A DNA stretch of 5,275 nucleotides from Alistipes sp. (GTDB lineage: Bacteria > Bacteroidota > Bacteroidia > Bacteroidales > Rikenellaceae): assembly GCA_017391665.1 (NCBI GenBank), contig JAFOXS010000155.1:1-5275 (forward strand), read 5' to 3'. A program made the translations under genes and the position numbers. Positions 1 through 5,275 of this stretch are shown here, piece after piece (position 1 is the stretch's first letter; each line of letters opens with the position of its first letter). A model generated the notes under the pieces. It worked only from the letters and a program-made list of their open reading frames with translations, did no database searches and was not told the origin of the DNA.

Positions 1-192
1 ACCGAGGTGCAGGTCGTAGAGACCTATATGGCGCTGGGTATGGTTATGGGCCTGGCAATTGGAGCCGCTTTCGGGTCGCTTCTCTTTGGCAAGATGACAA
101 CAGGAATGGGTATCGGAATGCTCGTAGGACTCATAGCAGGAACGTGCATACACAAGAAGCCCAAGAATGAGAGTGATAATAACAGCAATTAA
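1..192 (+). CDS. Small glycine-rich (glycine-zipper-like) membrane protein, 5' end outside window
   Basis: The reading frame is open from the first base and ends at TAA 190-192, so the gene is probably cut at its 5' end. GTG 7 and ATG 28 are possible internal starts, but neither has a convincing leader, and the residues before ATG 28 (VVETYM) look like part of the same domain. The visible part has two hydrophobic segments rich in Gly, Ala and Met with repeated GxxxG-type spacing (about MALGMVMGLAIGAAFGSLLFG, then GMGIGMLVGLIAGTCIH). A short KMTT turn separates them, and a hydrophilic tail (KKPKNESDNNSN) follows. This suggests a two-helix hairpin in the inner membrane whose helices pack through glycines. 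Similar small proteins are common and of unknown function. It lies 8 bases before the M16 peptidase gene, so co-transcription is likely. I cannot assign a function. Confidence 0.7.
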   Translation, partial: TEVQVVETYMALGMVMGLAIGAAFGSLLFGKMTTGMGIGMLVGLIAGTCIHKKPKNESDNNSN

Positions 193-200
193 TAACCGAT

Positions 201-3029
201 ATGAAGAGATTTATTTTTATGGTTATGGCCCTTATGATGGGCGTAACCTTCACAGCACAGGCGCAGATGGAGTTGCAGCAGCAGCTGCCCGCTGACCCCG
301 CAGTGCGTAAGGGTGTGTTGGAGAATGGACTCACCTACTACATCCGCCACAACGAGAAGCCCAAGGGCATGGCCGAGTTCTACATCCTGCACGATGTAGG
401 CGCCATCCAGGAGGACGACAACCAGCAGGGTCTGGCTCACTTCCTCGAGCACATGGCCTTCAACGGCACGAAGAACTATCCCGGCAAGTCGCTGATCGAG
501 TATCTGGAGAAGATCGGCGTTAAGTTCGGTGCTAACCTCAATGCAGGTACATCGTGGGACTACACACAGTACTACATGACCGATGTGCCCGTAGCACGCG
601 AGAGCGTTGTTGACTCTACGCTTATGATTCTTCACGACTGGTCACACTTCATTACGCTCGATCCCAAGGAGATCGACTCGGAGCGTGGCGTTATCAAGGA
701 GGAGTTGCGTACACGTGACGGCGCACAGTGGCGTTCGCAGATCGCCATGATCAAGGCCATCGGTAAGGGTACGCTCTACGAGCACCGCAACCTTATCGGT
801 TATCTTGAGGGTTTGGAGGGTTTCGATCACAGCGACCTTCGCGCCTTCTACAACAAGTGGTACCGCCCCGACTATCAGACTGTAGTTGTTGTGGGTGATA
901 TCGACGTGGACAAGGTTGAGCAGAAGATCAAGACCATCATGGCCGACATCCCCGCCGCAGCGGCAGATGCAGCCAAGAAGGATGTGATTGTTGTGCCCGA
1001 CAACGATGAGCCCATCGTAAGCGTATATGCCGATCCCGAGATGCAGCAGTCAAGCCTGATGATTATGTATAAGTCGCAGGCTATGCCCAAGGAGATGAAC
1101 AACACGCTGATGTATGAGCTGACCAATATCATGAAGTCATACATTACGGAGATGATCAACGAGCGTCTGTCTGATATCGCTCGCAAGCCCGATGCTCCCT
1201 TTGTGCAGGCAGTCTTTGAGCCCGCCTCATCGTTCGGTATTGTTCCTACGCTGGAGGTCTCTGTTGGTCAGGTTGTAACACAGGATGGCAAGATCATGGA
1301 GGGTTACAAGGCCCTTTTGACCGAGATGGAGCGTATGCGTCGCCACGGTTTCACCGAGGGCGAGTGGGAGCGTGCCAAGAATAATATCCTTGCCGATATC
1401 GAGCTGGGTTACAACAGCCGCGAGGATCGTCGCCACTCATATTTTGCAAACCGTTATATCGACAACTTCCGCATGGGTACACCCATCTACGACTTCGAGA
1501 CCGAGTACCAGTTGGATAAGCAGCTCGTGGAGATGATCTCATGCGAGATGGTCAATGCTACTATTAAGCAGTTGTACGAGCCCATGAAGAATGTTGTTAT
1601 CGTGGCTAACTCACCCGTTAAGGATGGCGTTGCAATCCCCACCGAGGCTGAATTGGTAGGCGCACTTAAGGCCGCCGTGGCTGCCGATGTTGAGCCTTTC
1701 AAGGACAACGTTGTTAAGGAGCCTCTGATCTCTGACGAGAGCGCACTGAAGGGCTCAAAGGTGGTAAAGAGCGTAAAGGATGAGTCACTCGGCTTTACGG
1801 AGTGGACTCTGGCAAATGGCATTAAGGTTGTAATCAAGCAGACTCCCTACCAGGCCGACAACATCGGCGTGGAGGCTATCTCTGACGGTGGTGCTGCCGT
1901 ATTTGCAAACGATATGTACTACTCGGCTCAAATGCTCGGTGGCGTGATGTCAATGTCGGGTATCTCGAAGTTCTCGGCATCGGATCTTCGCAAGCAGCTC
2001 TCAGGTAAGACTGCGAGCGCAGGCCTTGGCGTAAGTAGCTACGAGCACGTTGTAACGGCTTCTGCAGCGCTGAAGGATGTGGAGACTATGTTCCAGCTTC
2101 TCTACCTGGAGTTCACAGCTCCTCGCTTCTCGGAGGATGACTTCACAACGCTGATGAACCGCTACAACTCGATGCTGGCTAACCAGACCTCGAACCCCGA
2201 CTTCATCTTCTCGCAGAATGTGCAGAAGACGCTCTATAACGACAACTATCGTCGTCAGCAGCTCACTCCCGAGCTCCTGCAGACAATCAAGCTCGAGCAT
2301 ATGCCCGCAATTCACAAGCGCCTCTACTCTAACGCTGCCGACTTCCGCTTTACCTTCATCGGTAACATGAGCGAGGAGCAGCTCAAGCCCTATGTGGAGA
2401 AGTATATCGGCTCATTGCCCACAGCATCAAAGCCCGGCAATGTATATACCGACGATAATGTGAACTACGCAAATGGTGGTGTAGTGAACGACTTCCGCAC
2501 CAAGATGGAGCAGCCCAAGGTATCGGTATTCTTCGCATATACGGGCGATATGGCCGTGACGATGAAGAATAAGCTGGTTGCTACATACCTCACTACGGCT
2601 CTCGATAACCGCTACCTGAAGTCAATCCGCGAGGAGAAGGGTGGAACGTACGGCGTAGGTGTCAGCGCAGCGCTTATCCCTCGCACCAAGCAGTATGCTT
2701 TGCAGGTTCAGTTCGACACCAACGAGCAGATGGCCGACGAGTTGATGGCTATCGTTGTAGCCGAGTTGGAGAAGATTGCCAAGGAGGGTCCCCTGAAGGA
2801 GGATATGGATAAGACTCGCGAGTACGAGAACAAGAACTACACTAAGTCTATCGAGCAGAACTCATGGTGGTCAAATGCTATCCTCTATAAGTATAGATAT
2901 GGTATCGACTACGTTAAGGAGTACCTCGACGCAGTGAACAGCGTAACGGCTGCCGATGTTCAGGCTCTGGCTCAGCAGATCCTAAAGGATGGTAACCTTG
3001 TGAAGGTTGTTATGCGTCCCGAGAAATAG
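201..3029 (+). CDS. Secreted M16 family zinc metallopeptidase (PqqL/pitrilysin-like, two-half architecture)
   Basis: This 942-residue protein is a complete two-half M16 peptidase, close in length to E. coli PqqL. Residues 1-22 form a Sec signal peptide ending in TAQAQ. There is no lipobox cysteine, so the mature enzyme is probably periplasmic. The inverted zinc motif HFLEH is at residues 80-84 (His80 and His84 bind zinc, Glu83 is the catalytic base). Glu161 in SERGVIKEE is the expected third ligand, 77 residues after His84 as in pitrilysin. The first M16_C-like domain begins near residue 210 (DLRAFYNKWYRPDYQ, then VVVVGDID). A linker lies around 480-525. The second half starts near 527 (FTEWTLANGIKVVI) and lacks HxxEH, as expected. 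It keeps the conserved Arg810 and Tyr817 (IREEKGGTYG) that help bind substrate. M16 enzymes enclose and cut peptides or small unfolded proteins; the actual substrate here is unknown. ATG 201 is chosen because it gives a full signal peptide. The leader is A/T-rich with no Shine-Dalgarno sequence. Confidence 0.96.
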   Translation: MKRFIFMVMALMMGVTFTAQAQMELQQQLPADPAVRKGVLENGLTYYIRHNEKPKGMAEFYILHDVGAIQEDDNQQGLAHFLEHMAFNGTKNYPGKSLIEYLEKIGVKFGANLNAGTSWDYTQYYMTDVPVARESVVDSTLMILHDWSHFITLDPKEIDSERGVIKEELRTRDGAQWRSQIAMIKAIGKGTLYEHRNLIGYLEGLEGFDHSDLRAFYNKWYRPDYQTVVVVGDIDVDKVEQKIKTIMADIPAAAADAAKKDVIVVPDNDEPIVSVYADPEMQQSSLMIMYKSQAMPKEMNNTLMYELTNIMKSYITEMINERLSDIARKPDAPFVQAVFEPASSFGIVPTLEVSVGQVVTQDGKIMEGYKALLTEMERMRRHGFTEGEWERAKNNILADIELGYNSREDRRHSYFANRYIDNFRMGTPIYDFETEYQLDKQLVEMISCEMVNATIKQLYEPMKNVVIVANSPVKDGVAIPTEAELVGALKAAVAADVEPFKDNVVKEPLISDESALKGSKVVKSVKDESLGFTEWTLANGIKVVIKQTPYQADNIGVEAISDGGAAVFANDMYYSAQMLGGVMSMSGISKFSASDLRKQLSGKTASAGLGVSSYEHVVTASAALKDVETMFQLLYLEFTAPRFSEDDFTTLMNRYNSMLANQTSNPDFIFSQNVQKTLYNDNYRRQQLTPELLQTIKLEHMPAIHKRLYSNAADFRFTFIGNMSEEQLKPYVEKYIGSLPTASKPGNVYTDDNVNYANGGVVNDFRTKMEQPKVSVFFAYTGDMAVTMKNKLVATYLTTALDNRYLKSIREEKGGTYGVGVSAALIPRTKQYALQVQFDTNEQMADELMAIVVAELEKIAKEGPLKEDMDKTREYENKNYTKSIEQNSWWSNAILYKYRYGIDYVKEYLDAVNSVTAADVQALAQQILKDGNLVKVVMRPEK

Positions 3030-3041
3030 TAAGAACGTATC

Positions 3042-3141
3042 TAAAAGGTGATTTTGGCGTTATGCTTGTGTGAGAAATGCTCATTTACCCTGTGTAAACT
3101 GCGCTTTCTCACACTTCGCAAGCCTGAAAATCCTACTTTTA
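3042..3141. repeat. Imperfect ~100-nt palindrome after the M16 gene (possible dispersed element or structured 3' UTR)
   Basis: The arms pair from outside inward. TAAAAG 3042-3047 pairs with CTTTTA 3136-3141, and GATTTT 3050-3055 with AAAATC 3127-3132. GCTT 3064-3067 pairs with AAGC 3120-3123, and GTGTGAGAAA 3068-3077 with TTTCTCACAC 3105-3114. A small inner hairpin (TTTAC 3084-3088 with GTAAA 3094-3098) sits at the tip. The paired blocks are separated by mismatches and a 5-base bulge (3115-3119). Paired ends plus an imperfect middle resemble REP or MITE-like elements, but a structured 3' UTR that protects the mRNA end is equally possible. It has no open reading frame and is not itself followed by a T tract. 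Confidence 0.6.
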
Positions 3142-3160
3142 TTCCGTTCTATATATAATA

Positions 3161-3196
3161 AATAAAGGAGTCCAATCGGACTCCTTTATTGTTTTT
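3161..3196 (+). terminator. Rho-independent terminator between convergent genes, probably bidirectional
   Basis: AATAAAGGAGTCC (3161-3173) and GGACTCCTTTATT (3178-3190) form a perfect 13-bp stem around the 4-base loop AATC. GTTTTT (3191-3196) follows on the plus strand, so it should end the transcript of the M16 peptidase. On the minus strand the stem is followed by a U-rich but interrupted stretch (TATTATATATAG), so it probably also ends ugd, whose stop codon lies 20 bases away. Termination is clear for the plus strand and inferred for the minus strand. Confidence 0.92.
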
Positions 3197-3210
3197 GGAA
3201 TGAAGAAGAA

Positions 3211-4518
3211 TTAACCTATCTTATAATAAGCGAATCCAGCCTCCTCGACCTCCTCGCGCTCGTAGATGTTGCGGCCGTCGAAGATCACCTTCTCGCGCAT
3301 GATGCGCGCAAGCGTGAGGAAACTCGGCAGACGGAACTCCTTCCACTCGGTCACCATCATCAGCGCATCGGCATCGATCGCAGCCTCGTACATATCCTTG
3401 CAGTAGGTGATTCGCTCGGCGAAGCGACGGCGACACTCCTCCATCGCTATCGGGTCATATACCCTCACCTGGCATCCGGCATCGAGCAGACGCTCGATTA
3501 GTCGCATGGCGGGAGCTTCGCGCACATCGTCGGTCTCGGGCTTGAAGGCCAGACCCCAGATAGCTATGCGGCGCCCTGCGAGTAAGCCGAAGTGGCGTGA
3601 CAGTTTCTCGAACAGGACCTCCTTCTGCAGCTCGTTGACCTGCTCCACAGCCTCCAGCACACGCATCTTGTAGCCGTGCTGCTCGGCGGTGCGAATCAGT
3701 GCCCGCACATCCTTCGGAAAGCACGAACCTCCGTATCCGCAACCCGGGTATAGGAATTTTTTTCCTATGCGCGAGTCGGCGCCTATGCCCTTGCGGACCA
3801 TATTTACATCGGCACCAACCCTCTCGCAGAGGTTTGCCACGTCGTTCATGAACGATATGCGTGTTGCGAGCATGGCATTGGCGGCATATTTGGTCATCTC
3901 GGCCGAGGGGATATCCATGAACAATACGCGGAAGTTATTTATCAGGAAGGGTCGGTAGAGTTTGGTGAGCACCTTCTTTGCCCGCTCGCTCTCCACGCCC
4001 ACAACCACACGGTCGGGCGACATGAAATCCTTGATGGCAGCGCCCTCTTTCAGAAATTCGGGATTCGATGCCACCTCAAAGTCTATATCCTCGCCTCGCA
4101 GTTTAAGCTCCTGCTCCACGATAGCCTTCACCCGGGCGGCAGTACCTACGGGAGTAGTGGACTTTATCACCAGTAGCGTATAACGCTTTATCGTGCGGCC
4201 AAACTCCTGGGCAACGGCCAGCACCTGTCTCAGATCGGCCGAACCATCCTCGTCGGGTGGTGTGCCTACGGCAGCAAACACAACATCAACATCGTCGATG
4301 CACTCGGCAAGTGATGTGCAGAAGTGCAGTCGCTCGGCAGCCATGTTGCGTGCAACCATGGGCTGCAATTCGGGCTCATAGATGGGTATCTCACCCCTTT
4401 GCAGACGCTCTATCTTTGCGTGGTCGATATCCACACACGTAACATCAACGCCCATCTCGGCGAAGCAGGCTCCCGATACGAGCCCGACATATCCTGTTCC
4501 TACGATTGCTATATTCAC
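3211..4518 (-). CDS. ugd: UDP-glucose 6-dehydrogenase
   Basis: The enzyme oxidises UDP-glucose to UDP-glucuronate with two NAD+, in the cytoplasm, supplying uronic acids for capsule, exopolysaccharide or O-antigen. From GTG 4518 it has 435 residues, normal for the bacterial family. The N-terminal Rossmann domain opens with GTGYVG (7-12), and Asp30 ends strand 2 as expected for NAD binding. KSTTPVGT (119-126) and NPEFLKEG (152-159, with Glu154 and Glu158) follow. In the central dimerisation helix, Lys210 and Asn214 (TKYAANAM) match the catalytic Lys and Asn. GGSCFPKD gives the nucleophile Cys266 and Asp270. WGLAFKPETDDVREAP starts the UDP-binding C-terminal domain. All key residues are present with family spacing. 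An in-frame GTG at 4560 would add 14 residues (MGVTRSAERKKQAN), but it overlaps the -7 promoter element, and family members normally begin right at NIAIVGTG. The gene appears monocistronic, with a terminator downstream and a divergent gene upstream. Confidence 0.96.
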   Translation of the reverse strand: MNIAIVGTGYVGLVSGACFAEMGVDVTCVDIDHAKIERLQRGEIPIYEPELQPMVARNMAAERLHFCTSLAECIDDVDVVFAAVGTPPDEDGSADLRQVLAVAQEFGRTIKRYTLLVIKSTTPVGTAARVKAIVEQELKLRGEDIDFEVASNPEFLKEGAAIKDFMSPDRVVVGVESERAKKVLTKLYRPFLINNFRVLFMDIPSAEMTKYAANAMLATRISFMNDVANLCERVGADVNMVRKGIGADSRIGKKFLYPGCGYGGSCFPKDVRALIRTAEQHGYKMRVLEAVEQVNELQKEVLFEKLSRHFGLLAGRRIAIWGLAFKPETDDVREAPAMRLIERLLDAGCQVRVYDPIAMEECRRRFAERITYCKDMYEAAIDADALMMVTEWKEFRLPSFLTLARIMREKVIFDGRNIYEREEVEEAGFAYYKIG

Positions 4519-4533
4519 GTTTGCTTGCTTTTT

Positions 4534-4549
4534 ACGCTCTGCGGAGCGT
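4534..4549 (-). other. Short hairpin in the ugd 5' leader
   Basis: ACGCTC (4534-4539) and GAGCGT (4544-4549) form a perfect 6-bp GC-rich stem with a 4-base loop. It lies between the predicted transcription start (about 4553-4556) and the GTG start at 4518. The A-rich stretch AAAAAGCAAGCAAAC directly before the GTG is left unpaired, which fits the A-rich leaders used for initiation in Bacteroidetes. Without a T tract after it on the minus strand, it is not an obvious terminator. It may stabilise the 5' end or tune translation, or be chance. Confidence 0.4.
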
Positions 4550-4559
4550 GTAACACCCA

Positions 4560-4592
4560 CAAAGATAAGATTTTTTTAGGCGTCGGAGCAAA
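4560..4592 (-). promoter_or_regulatory. Bacteroidetes-type promoter for ugd
   Basis: Read on the minus strand, TATCTTTG (4567 down to 4560) matches the Bacteroidetes -7 consensus TAnnTTTG exactly. TTTG (4592 down to 4589) matches the -33 element, and the spacing is 21 bases. Transcription should start a few bases further on, about 4553-4556, giving a leader of some 35 bases before GTG 4518. The GTG at 4560 is part of the -7 box and so cannot be the start of this transcript. The -33 element lies in a small palindrome, GCAAA-TAT-TTTGC (4588-4600), which could be an operator or chance. Confidence 0.75.
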
Positions 4593-4644
4593 TATTTTGC
4601 TCTTTTTCGCGGTGAGAGCCGTGGTCGTGGAGAAAATAGGGGAG

Positions 4645-4676
4645 TTTGCCTTCCGCTTTTTTGTGCACACTTTTTG
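4645..4676 (+). promoter_or_regulatory. Weak candidate promoter for the PepSY-like genes
   Basis: TTTG at 4645-4648 and ACTTTTTG at 4669-4676 are 20 bases apart, about the spacing of the -33 and -7 elements of Bacteroidetes promoters. The -7 candidate keeps the TTTG half but lacks the leading TA, so the match is poor. A start near 4681 would leave about 30 bases before ATG 4711. Some plus-strand promoter must lie between the divergent ugd promoter and 4711, unless transcription comes through from elsewhere, but this exact site is uncertain. Confidence 0.3.
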
Positions 4677-4710
4677 CTGTGGGTAGCATAAACGACTAAA
4701 ATGACGATTT

Positions 4711-5145
4711 ATGAAACGGTTTATTTCATTCCTCTTTGTTCTGCTGCTCGGTGTGGGTGCGGCGTCTGCTGCGCCCGATCGCGTGATAACGCGTGAGCAG
4801 CTGCCTGCTATGGCACAACAGTTCCTGCATGACTATTTCCCTTCTGCCGAGGTTACGGCGGCGCACGAGGATGGCGATATCGTGCAACGTGAGTATGATG
4901 TGATGCTTGACGATGGTACCCACATCGAGTTTGCCGCCGATGGCCGCTGGCTGGAGATCGAGAGTCGCGAGGCTCTGCCCCGAGGCATTGTGCCGCCGAG
5001 CATTGTTACCTACACAGCCAAGCACTACCCCTCGCTTACGATTCACCGTATCGAACGCTCGCGTCGCGAGTGGGAGGTGTCGCTCTCCAGTGGCGTAGAG
5101 ATTCGCTTCAACCGCCGTTTCAGTGTAATATCCATTGATGATTAA
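4711..5145 (+). CDS. Secreted PepSY-like (DUF2874-type) two-repeat protein
   Basis: A 144-residue exported protein. Residues 1-20 form a signal peptide (MKRF, hydrophobic core, then AASA) with signal peptidase I cleavage likely before Ala21 or Pro22. No lipobox is present, so it should be periplasmic. The mature part contains two similar units. Unit 1 (about 28-84) reads LPAMAQQFLHDYFPSAEV, then YDVMLDDGTHIEFAADGRWLEIE. Unit 2 (about 89-144) reads LPRGIVPPSIVTYTAKHYP, then WEVSLSSGVEIRFNRRFSVISID. The pattern of helix, FP or YP, then y/wxVxLxxGxxIxF and a closing strand is that of the PepSY-like family of Bacteroidetes, often annotated as putative beta-lactamase-inhibitor-like; no inhibitor activity can be claimed. 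Unit 2 lacks the DGRW turn of unit 1, so it is the more diverged copy. A probable lipoprotein of the same type starts 11 bases downstream, suggesting an operon. Molecular function is unknown. Confidence 0.85.
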   Translation: MKRFISFLFVLLLGVGAASAAPDRVITREQLPAMAQQFLHDYFPSAEVTAAHEDGDIVQREYDVMLDDGTHIEFAADGRWLEIESREALPRGIVPPSIVTYTAKHYPSLTIHRIERSRREWEVSLSSGVEIRFNRRFSVISIDD

Positions 5146-5156
5146 AATATTTAGCT

Positions 5157-5275
5157 ATGAAAAAGATTCTCTTTGCAATGTGTGCCCTTCTGGCGCTTGT
5201 TGCCTGCAACGATGCCGATCCAATTCCGATCTCTGCCGCCGTGCAGAACTCCTTCCATGCTCGCTTCCCCGAGGC
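5157..5275 (+). CDS. Probable PepSY-like lipoprotein, 3' end outside window
   Basis: An open frame starts at ATG 5157, 11 bases after the previous stop codon, and runs off the right edge, giving 39 complete codons. The N-terminus MKKILFAMCALLALVAC is a lipoprotein signal peptide with lipobox LVAC and the modified cysteine at residue 17. The residues after it are NDADP. Two acidic residues near the cysteine could favour export to the cell surface, as in the acidic lipoprotein export signals known from Bacteroidetes, but the match is loose. The next stretch, ISAAVQNSFHARFPEA, resembles the first helix and FP turn of a PepSY-like repeat (compare LPAMAQQFLHDYFPSA in the upstream protein). The leader is A/T-rich without a Shine-Dalgarno sequence. 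The lipoprotein call is strong; the family call rests on about 16 residues. Confidence 0.75.
   Translation, partial: MKKILFAMCALLALVACNDADPIPISAAVQNSFHARFPE

Noticed and set aside
189..635. A 148-residue minus-strand open frame opposite the M16 gene
   Set aside because: It lies wholly antisense to a well-supported peptidase (its N-terminal half including HFLEH). Its protein has low-complexity Leu/Val composition caused by the sense-strand codon bias and shows no recognisable domain.
3455..3742. A 95-residue minus-strand open frame inside ugd in the -1 frame
   Set aside because: The protein is Arg/Ala-rich shadow sequence of ugd. It is noted only as the product a -1 frameshift would give, not as a gene.
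4519..4560. N-terminal extension of ugd from GTG 4560
   Set aside because: The codon overlaps the -7 promoter element, and the added residues are unlike family N-termini, which begin at the first Rossmann strand.
4324..4686. A 120-residue plus-strand open frame overlapping the 5' end of ugd and the divergent intergenic region
   Set aside because: It runs antisense through the ugd N-terminus and its promoter. The translation is irregular and Cys/His-rich with no domain, and the start has no convincing leader.
4726..5046. A 106-residue minus-strand open frame opposite the PepSY-like gene
   Set aside because: The plus-strand frame has a signal peptide and two recognisable repeats. The antisense translation has neither domain nor secretion signal.
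1..5275. CRISPR arrays, tRNA or rRNA genes, insertion sequences
   Set aside because: No regularly spaced direct repeats, tRNA-like cloverleaf, rRNA motif, transposase frame or target-site duplication was seen on reading either strand.

Overview
The window looks like part of a chromosome from the order Bacteroidales, and an Alistipes-like (Rikenellaceae) genome is my best guess. Three things point that way. Genes start without Shine-Dalgarno sequences, behind A/T-rich leaders. A clear Bacteroidetes-type promoter (TTTG, 21 bases, TATCTTTG) sits in front of the minus-strand gene. The secreted PepSY-like family (DUF2874 type) at the right end is typical of Bacteroidetes. Codon use strongly favours GAG, AAG and CCC, consistent with a moderately GC-rich member. 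The genus is inference only.

Layout from left to right. The window opens inside a small glycine-rich membrane protein gene that is cut at its 5' end (1-192). Eight bases later a 942-residue secreted M16 zinc metallopeptidase begins (201-3029), and the two probably form one transcript. The 181-base convergent gap (3030-3210) holds a roughly 100-base imperfect palindrome and a textbook terminator with a perfect 13-bp stem. On the minus strand follows UDP-glucose 6-dehydrogenase (ugd, 3211-4518), apparently monocistronic, which makes UDP-glucuronate for surface polysaccharides. A divergent 192-base intergenic region (4519-4710) carries the ugd promoter, a short leader hairpin and perhaps a weak plus-strand promoter. 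The right end holds two tandem plus-strand genes for envelope proteins: a periplasmic two-repeat PepSY-like protein (4711-5145) and the start of a lipoprotein that looks like the same family (5157 to the edge).

Most of the window concerns the cell envelope: an exported protease, a sugar-nucleotide enzyme for polysaccharide synthesis, and exported PepSY-like proteins. These are three separate transcription units, and I see no evidence that they form one pathway. I found no mobile element, CRISPR array, tRNA or rRNA. I do not see a clearly new biological system. The items most worth a second look are the palindromic element after the protease gene, the PepSY-like pair, the small membrane protein coupled to the protease, and the promoter that fixes the ugd start.
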